Origin: Alisma plantago-aquatica
Taxonomy: Eukaryota > Streptophyta > Magnoliopsida > Alismatales > Alismataceae
Assembly (NCBI GenBank): GCA_963693085.1
Contig: OY856409.1
Coordinates: 516,856,303 to 516,920,302 of the forward strand
DNA length: 64,000 nt
Direction: 5' to 3'
In this document: positions 36,401 through 47,618 of the stretch, piece by piece
Position numbering within the stretch: position 1 is the first letter of the stretch
Layout: each line of letters starts with the position of its first letter
Notes under the pieces: model-generated
The model's input: only the letters and a program-made list of their open reading frames with translations
What the model was told of the DNA's origin: nothing
The model's database searches: none
Translations under genes and position numbers: made by a program

Positions 36401-37404
36401 TCATGTGAAGTTGTACTAAGGAATATATCTTATATGTTTTATATTTACTGGAGTTGTTACATATCAAATGTTTGTTAGAAATGAATTAGGATTTGTATGT
36501 CCACTTGTTTGATTCATCCTTAATTCACTCAGTCCACTTAACTAATCAAGTGTAACCTTAATCATGTAGTTTCTATGGCCATAGATCCATTCCAGTGTCA
36601 GTTTTATTAATGGATGGTGATATGAGTAACTCCTATGGGAAACTCAGAGTGCATCTTGTTGAGTATGTGGGGAAATCTTGGTACCCTATTATCAAGCAAT
36701 TGAGGGTGACTGTGGCCATGCGTGAGCCTCAGATCATGCCTACAGATTTGTGATATGTGATTATTGTAGAGCAATTGCAAAACGGCCATGCATGAGCCTG
36801 TTCATTTGCATTGCCTACATTTTAGGATGGTCATGTGTTAATCGATCCTTCTAGCATCGTGACATGTACTAAGATGGGCTAGGTGTTTTCAACTTGATTA
36901 TATGTCATTGTTTGCAGATGACTCATATGTTATGTCACTAAGGTGTTCTCATGTACTGACCATGAGGTGTTGGAGAGGTCGTGGATTCTGGTTCTTATAC
37001 TGACCTTATATGGAACTAATTTTGACTTCGCCATGGTCAGTTGGATTTGGATGGTATGACTCAAATCCTCAGGGCATTAATAAAATATGTAGTCATTCGT
37101 GTAGCATATCTGATTAGGATTATATATAATGCTTCACATTGGATGATAACCCTTATTTCTCTTATCACATAGAGATGATGTGTAGTGCATTAAGAAAGAT
37201 AGATATGCTTATGTCATAAACATGCTTATACTATTGGCTATGCTTATGTTATTAGAATTGCTTATAATGTTAGTCATGCATATGTAGTTAGCTATGCCCA
37301 TACTGCTAATCATGCTCATGCTAATAGTTAGGCTCATGTTGTCAGCAGTGCTATGATAATAGACATGCCTTACACTATTAGACATGCTTTTGTGGTTTGC
37401 TTTG
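33413..37404 (+). repeat. 3992 bp tandem unit 2
   Basis: Exactly 3992 bp after unit 1 and collinear with it throughout; differences are almost only substitutions. Private changes include TTTTATCTTTTATG for TTTTAGCTTTTATG, TAGATTTATGG for TAGATTGATGG, and CGCCATGGTC for CGCCGTGGTC. Confidence 0.97.
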
Positions 37405-40400
37405 ATCACATGTTTTATATCATGTTGGGGTTATTTTTACCATGGAGCACCTAGTTGTACCTTGGTTTTGGGCATGACATCTACTTAGGATTTTCCTCTC
37501 ATTGATGGGTTATCTTGTATGATATATTTGGATTGAATTCTTTGTGAGTGGAGCCAACAACTATTTTGGTGGACCTCTTGATTCCCACTATCTATGGGCT
37601 TCCAAGCTACATGAAAGTGATGGTCTTGACCATGGACACTTGGCAATATTGGCTAGACACCTTACCTCTTCCTTTTCTCTCCCTTTTAGCTTTTATGCTT
37701 CCCTCCTTACTTGCAAAAAGATTTCTTACACTCCTAGCACGCCCTCTCTTCTTCCCCTACTTCTGGAGCTCTTCCCTCTCTCTTGAAGAAGGAAAAGAAG
37801 CTCAAGATAGGAGGAGCTTGGAGAAATCTACTTGCATATGATCATGGGATTCATATTTAGTCTTCTTTCAATATTTCAAAGCTTCCTTAGTTGTTCTTGA
37901 CTCAAGAAAGTAAGCTTTTCTCTCTTATGTTCGTTTCCTTTTTTATCCTACCCTTCTTTCTCTTCTTCTTGGCCAGATCCTTGGTCCCCATGGTTGAGTT
38001 TGTGCTAGAAACATGAAAGACACTCTTCTTCCTGCTCCTTTGATCTAGGATTTCTCATTTTTTGAGATGGAAATAGTTTGGACAAATGGAGAAGGTCAAA
38101 TCTAGGATTTTCTTCCTTCTACGTTTCTTGCTGTTTGGATCTGCAACTTCATCTTAGAGGCAAGTTATATAACTTGCTCCACATTTAGTGCTTACCATTT
38201 AACTTGTAATGCTAAATCTTTCTCTAAAACCTAGTAATGAGTAGCAATTTCGAATCCTTAGCTAAGTTGTGTGTCTATGTGATGATTTTTGAGTAGATAA
38301 CTCTCTGTTTTCTCTCCTTAATCTTATGCACGTTCTCTGTGTTGGGAGATGAGCTTCATACCTTGCTTTTCCATGAATTGATGGAGTTGTTATGGTGGGA
38401 ATTGATGGTTGTCCTTGACCTAATTAAGCTAATGTCTACCTTGCTTCATGATCCGATGACTAGTCTTTTATGTAGAACTATGGTGGTGAGTTGCTGCTAT
38501 TTTTATGAACTTATTAGATGCCTAAGAACACATGATCTTAATATTCTGATCTCTGGTTGGTTGATGTCTTCCTTAATCATAATAATCTATGGAGTTTGAA
38601 TGGTCAAGACTAGCTATGATTTATTTGGTGCCTTGAAAATGACTTTCTACTTGTTGGGTATCTGATGAGTTGGCCTATAGGAAGGAATGATTTTGGTACT
38701 TTAGTTACTAGTTTTATGACTTTAGTGAGCTCAAGAAATGATGGTTGTATGGTCTTCATCACTGAATAATCGATGGTTATCTTAAGCCCCATGAATATTG
38801 GTTTTCCTAGAGTTCTGAGCAAATTTTTCCTCCTTGTGTTTCAATTCGATAGTTGGTTTTGATGTTGTATGGTTTGATCATTTTGAGTCAATTAATGGTT
38901 TGGATTTCTCTTCTATTTTGGACTCTCTCATGTTTGAGAAATGGATCTCATGATTCTATCCCAAGTGGTTTAAGTCAATGGTCTTGTTTCTTTCTCAAAT
39001 GATGGTTTTTCTCTAAATGCTTTGAGTTGATTTTCTCTTGTTTCCATAACTCGATGGCTAGGATTCTTATGCCAACTGATGAAGATTACTTAGTTTCTAT
39101 TTTGGATCTTCTTTTGTACTTAAAAATTAATGCTTTTTTTCCTCTCACAATCGATGGTTTTGATGCTCTCGCAATGGCTACTTTGATGGTCTAACTAGAT
39201 TCACAATTGATGGCTTTTCTAATTACTGATTTGCTAATTTCTCTAAGTGTTAGATTGATGGTACTTTTGAGGTTCACAACTCATTGTCATCCTAAGAGGT
39301 CATGGATTGTTTTCTCTCTAGTATTAGACCGATGGTTTCACTTAGTTGCTCAATCGACGGTTTTCTTCGCTAAGATAAATGATGGTTTCACTAATATCTA
39401 ATTTGAGGGGTTTCCTTACTCATGAAACCAATGGTGAGTTTAGGACTTACACCTGATGGTGATACATGGTTTTTCTAATTCATAACTCAACAGTTTTCCA
39501 AGATGAATGTCTCAAGGTTTTACATGTTTTTCAGCTGATGGTTTTACCCATCTAACACATGAAGGTATTGGGTGAGGATTTATACTTGAAAGATTTGGGT
39601 TTGATGCTCTAAATATGGTGGTTATGCTTTATACAATGATGGTTCAATTGTGGTGATTCATATACATGATTCAATGGTTTTAATTTCCTTGAATCATGGT
39701 TTGATATGTGGTCTATGATTCTATAGGTTTTGTTTATTGCACCTGATGTTGGGGGATTTGATGAGTTAGGTTTAATGGCTTTAAGCCCCATGAGTTGTTA
39801 ATCTTACCATTGCCCTCAAATGAATATAAACCTAAGTTTATTGTAAATTGTTGATTCACAATGTTAAGCTAACTTGCATTGTTAACTCTAATACTAGTAT
39901 AATTAAATGATGGTATATAATTATACCTAGTTCCCTTGCATATTGTGATAATAAAGGAATGCCCTTATTTCTAAGATTTGTTGGAAATAATAAGAACTAG
40001 GGATTACATACAATTGTTGTTTTCAAAATCCAAAATAGGTAAAGTTGTTGAACCTTAATACTAATTCATGAACACATATATGCTTCTTAGTTTCCTTGTG
40101 CATTTAACTTAATGATGGAGAACTTTCTCTCTCAACATTGTTGTAATTTGCTGTTATGTGCAATGTTAAGCCAAACATTATATATTACATGTATGTGATG
40201 GTATTTGAGCCTTGATGAGGCATGGAAAGGTAATGATGTTCTTACAGGAGATAATGTGATGGTCTTAATGATTTTTGGCCATATTTGAACCCTAATGACT
40301 GTGTGATTCTCTTCATGATGTGATAAGGGTTGGTACCTTGGGATAATTTGATAAGTATTTTATATCTTGTGTTTGTGTGATGACGAGTAAAATCATGTGA

Positions 40401-41396
40401 AGTTGTACTAAGGAATATATCTTATATGTTTTATATTTACTGGAGTTGTTACATATCAAATGTTTGTTAGAAATGAATTAGGATTTGTATGTCCACTTGT
40501 TTGATTCATCCTTAATTCACTCAGTCCACATAACTAATCAAGTGTAACCTTAATCATGTAGTTTCTATGGCCATAGATCCATTCCAGTGTCAGTTTTATT
40601 AATGGATGGTGATATGAGTAACTCCTATGGGAAACTCAGAGTGCATCTTGTTGAGTATGTGGGGAAATCTTGGTACCCTATTATCAAGCAATTGAGGGTG
40701 ACTGTGGCCATGTGTGAGCCTCAGATCATGCCTACAGATTTGTGATATGTGATTATTGTAGAGCAATTGCAAAACGGCCATGCATGAGCCTATTCATTTG
40801 CATTGCCTACATTTTAGGATAGTCATGTGTTAGTCGATCCTTCTAGCATCGTGACATGTACTAAGATGGGCTAGGTGTTTTCAACTTGATTATATGTCAT
40901 TGTTTGCAGATGACTCATATGTTATGTCACTAAGGTGTTCTCATGTACTGACCATGAGGTGTTGGAGAGGTCGTGGATTCTGGTTCTTATACTGACCTTA
41001 TATGGAACTAATTTTGACTTCGCCGTGGTCAGTTGGATTTGGATGGTATGACTCAAATCCTCAGGGCATTAATAAAATATGTAGTCATTCGTGTAGCATA
41101 TCTGATTAGGATTATATGCAATGCTTCACATTGGATGATAACCCTTATTTCTCTTATCACATAGAGATGATGTGTAGTGCATTAAGAAAGATAGATATGC
41201 TTATGTCATAAACATGCTTATACTATTGGCTATGCTTATGTTATTAGAATTGCTTATAATGTTAGTCATGCATATGTAGTTAGCTATGCCCATACTGCTA
41301 ATCATGCTCATGCTAATAGTTAGGCTCATGTTGTCAGCAGTGCTATGATATTAGACATGCCTTACACTATTAGACATGCTTTTGTGGTTTGCTTTG
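37405..41396 (+). repeat. 3992 bp tandem unit 3
   Basis: Exactly 3992 bp after unit 2. It shares with unit 2 several variants absent from unit 1 (TAATGAGTAG, AATAATCGATGG, TGATGAGTTAGG). It ends at TTTG followed by ATCATCCTATTAG, where sequence leaves the repeat, so a fourth unit is not present. Confidence 0.97.
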
Positions 41397-41570
41397 ATCA
41401 TCCTATTAGATATGTCTATGTTGTTAGATATGGTATATTATTAGAGATGCTTATGTTATTATTTTCATTTATAATTGTAGTCATCCATATTGTTAGACAT
41501 GCTCCTATCATTAAAATATGCTCATATTGTTATTGATATGCTCATAGTAATAGATACATGTGGTAATTGA
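41184..41570 (+). repeat. Degenerate minisatellite of TATGCTTATGTTATTAG-like units
   Basis: Units of about 16-24 bp (ATGCTTATGTCATAAAC, TGGCTATGCTTATGTTATT, TAGTCATGCATATGTAG, TAATCATGCTCATGC and similar) fill the last ~215 bases of each 3992 bp unit (also 33192-33412 and 37184-37404). Here they continue past the array end to about 41570. The right edge of the array thus lies inside a minisatellite. Confidence 0.75.
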
Positions 41571-42831
41571 GAACAATGCTATCTTCTAAGACTCTGAATA
41601 GAATTTATCTTAACAAGTCACTACGATTAATAGTTGTGTTATGTTGCTTTATTTGTTTCTTTGTTTAAAATTTTTAATCTACTTAACCTATTTAATAACA
41701 TAACTTGTTGTAATCAATAAGTGTTGTCGTGAGCTATATTTCTTACTGGGACATGGGTCTCACCCGTGGGTCACCATAATCCTTTTAGATGATTATTAGT
41801 AGTAGTAACGGACCTGTGGCAGCGAGGAGTTGATGTGATGCATCATAGATGGATAGTTGTTTATATGTCTAGTATGTACTAGAGTCATCCTTATACTCTC
41901 AAGTCTGGGCGGAAATATTTTTAATATAGTGTTCTATCATCTCGAGCTTTCTTACTATCTGATGTTGGACAAGTGGATGTTATCTCTTGTGTATATGTTG
42001 TGGATGAAAACACATAACCTTTGTAAGAGATTTTTGGTTTGATCTATGAAATAATCTAAGATGTTGGGCTTTCATGCAAATGTTGTTGAGGTTATAAGCA
42101 TGATGTTGACCATGTCATAAACCAATAAATCTTAATGACATGATGTGCAATATAATTGTAATCTAACCTTGGACTTAATGCATCCTAAGAAGGTATAGGT
42201 GAAGAATAATGATCATGTTAACCTAAACCCTAACTTGTAATCATCTAACCTTAGCCTATACACTCTTAATGACATTCATGATACATTAGTGTCATTAGGT
42301 GTCATAATCAGATAACATACTTTAATACACATATATCATAGATTAATCAGGTCATCAATATGAAATGCATATCACCTTGTTATCTAATACACACCTAATT
42401 AATCACCTAATGACTTAGTATGTGAATCAAATCACAAATATGTAATATGTCTCATCTTGATCATTAAAATATATATAATGACTTCAAATATGGAGAAGAA
42501 GTAATTGATTCACACAAATGCTAATAATCAATAGTAAGAAGTGAATAAATATGAGAGAATGATTAATGATGACATCAATGTGAGTAACAATGGTAAAGTA
42601 ACAATGTCTAATATATGAATAAGTAATTAATGTGACATTATTTGGATTCATTGTAACAAATTGGATAAAGTGTCCTATTTCATACAATATAATCTAATGC
42701 AATTGATAATAGAGTTTAAATCCAAATTATTAAAGATGATGGTCAGATATAATTTAGTATAACTCTAGTTGTGCTAAAATTCCTAATGAGATAAATAAGA
42801 AATATATTGGGTTTGTGCATAATAATGAAAT

Positions 42832-42836
42832 ATAAC
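42832..42836. other. Empty insertion site of the chromovirus (copy 1)
   Basis: GAAATATAACTCTTTTGG is uninterrupted here. In copy 2 the same string is broken after ATAAC by the 13.1 kb element and resumes with a second ATAAC. This gives a natural pre-insertion reference. Confidence 0.92.
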
Positions 42837-43148
42837 TCTTTTGGAAACAAAGTAAATATGACATGACACAATTAAAAGAATAATAATGATAATGTGATAT
42901 CCTAATGAATATAATTCTAATAAGACAAAAAAATTAAAAAGAAATCATAAAAGTGGAACCTTTAGGTGATCCATGAGAACCTGATCTATTTGGAGTTGCT
43001 TGAGAAGATTCTGAACTCCAAAAGTTAAGCAGTTGAAAAATAAATAGTTTAAGTTAGTAAAAGCTTTGGTGGAAGATTAATGGATTCAACATGGGAGTTT
43101 AGTGGTGAGATGTTGCATACTCACCCTTCTCACTTTTCTTTAGATTTC

Positions 43149-43180
43149 AAGGATGAAATCCTCTTTAAGGGGTGGAGTGT
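43149..43180 (+). other. Polypurine tract region before LTR, copy 1
   Basis: AAGGATGAAATCCTC, then TTTAAGGGGTGGAGTG, sits directly before the TGTAACATACC LTR start. It has the same layout as the GGGGACGAAATCCC end of the chromovirus pol and its tract at 56501, which marks the end of a gypsy internal region. Confidence 0.65.
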
Positions 43181-45846
43181 TGTAACATACCAAAACTTTA
43201 AGTGTTGTAACATCATGAGAAAAGATTAAGTTTCAAGTTTGGTTCAATTTGGATGATGTTTGTGCAAGCTATGCAATTATATGCACATTTTGGACTTTTA
43301 TGCAATTTATTCAATTCGGAGGTTTTATTTGTAAATTGTCACATGCATTATGATATTTAGATATTCCCTTACCATTATTGAGTTTTTGAACCATGGGGCA
43401 CCTAGTTGCACCTTGATTTGAAGTTGTTACTTTTCAAGGGCATTATAGGGATTACCCTCTTTATAAATGAGCTTATCTTTAAAAGCTATCAACTAATGGG
43501 GTTATTGATTTGATTGGACGATGGTGGGGATGACCTAGAAGTCTCCATGGGCCTTTAGGTCCGACCATGGATATACAAGAAGTATCTATGAGTTATCCTC
43601 TTGCATGGCCAAGAAGCCTTAGCCTAAGGACACATGGAAAGTCCCATAGACACCTCATGTTTGCCCCCTTCTTTATAAAGCCATGCCTACTCCTTCCCAC
43701 CTCCCAATCTAAGAAGAAATCCTCTCCTTACCTTTCCCCCATCTTAGAACAATGTCCCTTCTATGTTTGTCCACAAAGTTGTTGTCCCAAGGTAAAAGAG
43801 GGTGCCTACCTTGGTGAAGAAGGCTCCTAGGGTTCCAAATTTCTCTATTTTAGGATTTTTTAAGCTCCTCCTTGGTGATTTTGACCAAAAATAGTAAGTA
43901 TGCTCCTTTACTTCCCTGTTTTCATGATGTTAGTATTCCTCCCACCTTCTTCCAAGTTACAACCATGACCTTTCATGGTAAAACTCCACCTAGAACCCTA
44001 AAACATCTCATCTCCATGCTCTTTTGCTAGGGTTTGCACCTCTGAAGTGGAGAAGGTGATCTTTTCTCAAGAAAGGAGCCTGTCTTGGAGCAACCAAACC
44101 TTCTAATCACGGGATCCTTTCTGTTTGGACCTTCTTAACTTCCTATAGGTGAGTTTTGTTAACCCCCTTCTCATATATTGCTTACGACATGCTTACAAAT
44201 CGTGCTTCTATGTTTAAAATCGATGATATATCTCCATCTCTTTTTACCATGTTCTTCTAGGGTTTTGGTTTCTTGATGTTTTGCCTTATCTAGAAGCTCT
44301 AGTTTGGTTACCTATGCAACTTAAAACCTAATCTTGGGTCAAATGGTGTTTTCTCCCTCTCCCTCTCTCTTTAATTATCTCGATCGGTTTAATGATGTGG
44401 CAATTTCCTATTGGTTAGTATTGAAAAATTCATATCTTCTAATCCGCTTATCCAAATGTGACAAATAAATATGTTTTGGAATTGGAAAATTAATCTCTAT
44501 CTAATAAAAATATTTTTAAGGTTTGATTTTATGGTTTGACGAATGGTGGTTTTTGTAAAATGAATTTAATGCATAAAAACCATAAAAAGTACATCTTAAT
44601 CCCCATAACTCCAAAATTAATATAAAAATATGTTTTCTTCATTACGATAACCTAATAAGTTCATTGGTGATATTTTCAAAAGCTAAGTCTGAATTTTGCT
44701 AAAAAGTTCTGAAATTAGGGTTTCTATACATTAATGTGCACTATGTACTCTAATACATGTTATTGCATTGAAAATAGGCAAAGTGGAACTTGGACTCAAT
44801 TAAAGTGGTGAAAGTTAGTAATTGATATCAGTAAGAGAGGTATGTGTAATACATATTTATGTATGTGCATTCTTTACACCCTATGTTGGGATAATTGCAT
44901 CCAAACCCTATATTTCCCTAATGAGGGTTAAATGAACCGTAAATCTTCTATTCTTGAATCCTAATATTGTTCATGCCTCAAATCATATTATAATTTCTTC
45001 TTGTTTGGGTCTTATACCCCACTACCATGTTAATTAAATATTATGACTACTCTTGCCATGAATACTTTTCTAGCATGTAGATTTATGTTCTATTTAATTT
45101 AAAGTAGCGATACTTATGTACAACCACCCACAGAGCTCATGTATTTAATCACCATGGGGGATGTTTTTATTATCCCCTATTTAATGGTGTAGGTGACTAG
45201 GAATGTCTTATTCTCTCCTCACCTATAGGTTAAAGGTATGGTAGGTGCCTCAACCCTACTAAGTTAGGTAGACATAATTATCTTACATGCAAAACTTTTT
45301 TAATATAATTAATAGTGGCAAGTTTCTTTTGAATATATCCTCATACTCTTGTTATCTTCATCTTATGATGAACCCTAGCCTGTTCTTATTTTCTTTACTT
45401 ATCTTGTTATCCTAGACTAGTTTTGTGACACATACCTTGTTTTCTTTCCCCTTTTACTGGGTGCTTTCCCAACCACCCAGGTTTAGATTGAGGTGTTGAA
45501 CATGACCAAGGAGAACATAGCTTCCAATGTGGACCTAGATCTTGGAGATGTTAATTGGAGACAAGATTTGAAGTAGTTTAGATTTCCCTCTACTTAGATT
45601 CCTTATGTTGTATCATACATGTAAACCCTTATGGGATATTATGATGTACTTTTGCAATCTTTTGTGAAAATTAAATATAGTCATTGTTTTTATTCCGTTG
45701 CTACACTTTGATTGTTTTGAATACCATTTATTGAAGTTTGAAAATTTTGAACCTATTCTAGCATACCTTTGAGTGTGTTTGGAATGGATGTTTAATTCTT
45801 CAAATTATTCAAATTTTTAGTAAGGGGTGATCCCGCACCCCTTACA
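43181..45846 (+). mobile_element. LTR of a non-coding gypsy-type element, copy 1 (~2.67 kb)
   Basis: Starts TGTAACATACC and ends CACCCCTTACA, with a polypurine-type strip before it and a tRNA-Met primer site 4 bases after it. It matches 61099-63693 in the duplicated module. Its first ~100 bases differ from copy 2, where a second LTR-like start TGTAAGGCCCC occurs at about 61346, so the exact 5' boundary is ambiguous. No ORF is recognised inside; the 87-codon frame at 43567-43830 is not conserved in copy 2. Confidence 0.7.
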
Positions 45847-45849
45847 GCA

Positions 45850-45861
45850 TGGTACCAGAGC
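45850..45861 (+). other. Primer binding site, initiator tRNA-Met type
   Basis: TGGTACCAGAGC matches 11 of 12 positions of the plant tRNA-iMet site TGGTATCAGAGC and lies 4 bases after the LTR end CTTACA. Confidence 0.75.
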
Positions 45862-46857
45862 CCATGGTAGTCGGAATCTGACTATTTCAATTTTGTCCCC
45901 CTAGTTAGAATACCTGCCTTACCTTTAAGTGACATGTTTGCCTAGAGCTGATCAATATATGATGAAGGGTTGATTTAGGATCCTATTGTTTCACATTAGA
46001 ATAATGATAAATAGATCCCTAAAATACTTACAACCAAAAGATGCATAAGTAACCATAGTAACTTGAGATTATTTAGCTTGGCCTTTAGGCCGCTACTAGG
46101 ACATGAAGTTGAAAGCAAAGGTGTTTAGAAAGGATTAGGGTTCGGGGCCTAGCAAGATTTTCCTCCGCACCACTAGCTTGGTTTATGAAGACTCCTGAAT
46201 CCATATGATACCGGCCTGGCCTGAGATGATATGAATTGTCTAAAATAGTATGCTTTTAGGCAATGGTAGCCTTAGACATCAATATGATTTATTTTTAGGG
46301 GTCTTAATATGTTAAATTAGCCTCCCAGTTGTAATGACTTGTTTGAGTATGGATACCCAATATAGTTCCCTTATGACCCATAGAACCACATGTTTGGATA
46401 GTTATCCCTAGAACTTAGACTTTGAAGTTTGGTGTTTAGTAAGCAATCATAGTGAGTACTGAAGCATGATGGATCTTGTATATGGTCTAGTTAGACTCAC
46501 CCTTTTACATGTAGATTAGTTTGGCTTGGTATGTCAAACATTTAAGGGGTGGAGATTAGTTGGTTTGATGATGCTTGGGTAGTTAGATTTTGATGACGAA
46601 ATCCTTTCCAAGGGGATGGAGTCATGTAACATATTGAAATCTAGCTACTCTAACTTTAAAAACCCTAACTCCCTAATTAGGATGTTAGTGTGCTTGAATC
46701 CTTAGTTTTGACCAAACAAGTTATAGTTGTAACCACATGTTTCTTGGTATCCAAAAGAACATATAACGATCATCTAATGAATAGTTCATATGTTTGAACC
46801 CTAATGAATATCTAATGCACATAATAAGAGTAACTCACATTTTAATACTAATATGGG
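45862..46857 (+). other. Short non-coding internal region with its own polypurine tract
   Basis: No reading frame longer than 60 codons looks coding. At 46590-46620 the strip TGATGACGAAATCC, then TTTCCAAGGGGATGGAG, is again a pol-end/polypurine layout, followed by TGTAACATATTG at 46625, a possible LTR start. Primer site to polypurine tract is only ~740 bp, so this looks like a non-autonomous or heavily deleted element. The TGTAACATATTG sequence shares only its first ~9 bases with the LTR at 43181 and breaks off at 46858, where module copy 2 begins. Confidence 0.5.
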
Positions 46858-47618
46858 ATAAGCATGATGTTGACCATGTCATAAACCAATAAACCCTAAT
46901 GACACAATGGGTAATATAATTGTAATCTAACCTTGGACTTATTGCATCCTAAGAAGGTATAGGTGAAGAATAATGATCATGTTAACCTAAACCCTAAGTT
47001 GTAATCATCTAACCTTAGCCTCTACATCCTTAATGACATTCATGATACATTAGTGTCACTAGGTGTCATAATCAGATAACATACTATAATACACATATAT
47101 CATAGATTAATCAGGTCATCAATATGAAATGCATATCAGCTTGTTCTCTAATACACACCTAACTAATCACCTAATGACTTAGTATGTGAATCAAATCATT
47201 AATATGTAATATGTCCCACCTTGATCATTAAAATATATATAATGACTTCAAATATGGAGAAGAAGTAATTGATTCACACAAATGATCATAATCAATAATA
47301 AGAAGTGAATAAATATGAGAGAATGATTAATGATGACATTAATGTGAGTAAGAACGGTAAAGTAACAATGTCAAATATATGAATAAGTAATTAATGTGAC
47401 ATTATTTGGATTAATTGTAACAAATTGGATAAAGGGTCCTATTTCATACAAAATAATCTGATACAATTGATAATGGAGTTTAAATCCAAATTATTAAATA
47501 TGATGGTCAGATATAATAATGCATATTAAGATAATTTAGTATAACTCTAGTTGTGCTAAAATTCCTAATGAGATAAATAAGAAATATATTGGGTTTGTGC
47601 ATAATAATGAAATATAAC
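46858..47618 (+). repeat. Duplicated module, copy 2, left part
   Basis: Matches 42094-42836 with scattered substitutions and one small insertion (about 20 bases near 47517-47536). It is interrupted after ATAAC by the chromovirus. Confidence 0.9.
47614..47618. other. Target site duplication, left (ATAAC)
   Basis: The five bases ATAAC precede the TGTAAGG start of the element and recur at 60750-60754. Five bases is the usual Ty3/gypsy target duplication. Confidence 0.95.

Larger units (their letters stand above)
29177..42093 (+). mobile_element. Expanded gypsy-type LTR containing a triplicated 3992 bp segment
   Basis: The stretch begins TGTAAGGCCCCTAACC, a gypsy LTR start like that of the chromovirus (TGTAAGGATCCTGACC). 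The last ~400 bases (41730-41960: TTACTGGGACATGGGTCTCACCC, split as two blocks, then CTAGAGTCATCC and TATACTCTCA) match, in the same order, the 3' part of the chromovirus LTR (51230-51450). Within each 3992 bp unit, the strip from GGCCATAGATCCATT through TGTACTGACCATGAGG to CCTCAGGGCATTAATAAAAT also matches the chromovirus LTR (50443-50892). The array therefore lies inside one LTR of a diverged relative. Without two extra units the LTR would be about 4.9 kb, a normal size. Its expected TGTCACA end is missing; similarity stops where the next module starts at 42094. Confidence 0.7.
42094..45846 (+). repeat. Duplicated retroelement module, copy 1
   Basis: The segment starting ATAAGCATGATGTTGACC recurs at 46858 (offset 4764 bp). 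It consists of ~1.08 kb of non-coding AT-rich sequence, a polypurine-type strip and a ~2.7 kb LTR. Copy 2 is 46858-47618 plus 60755-63693, split by the chromovirus. Similarity is high by eye (around 19 in 20 over the first 120 bases). Copy 2 has about 250-300 bases (about 61120-61420) that copy 1 lacks. Confidence 0.9.

Noticed and set aside
38339..38599. 86-codon Leu-rich ORF present in each tandem unit (30355, 34347, 38339)
   Set aside because: Persistence is explained by the recent duplication; no start context, domain or constraint can be argued.
29421..41396. Reading the 3992 bp array as a gene cluster or CRISPR-like array
   Set aside because: Repeat units are ~4 kb, non-coding and LTR-derived, without spacer structure; the setting is a plant genome.
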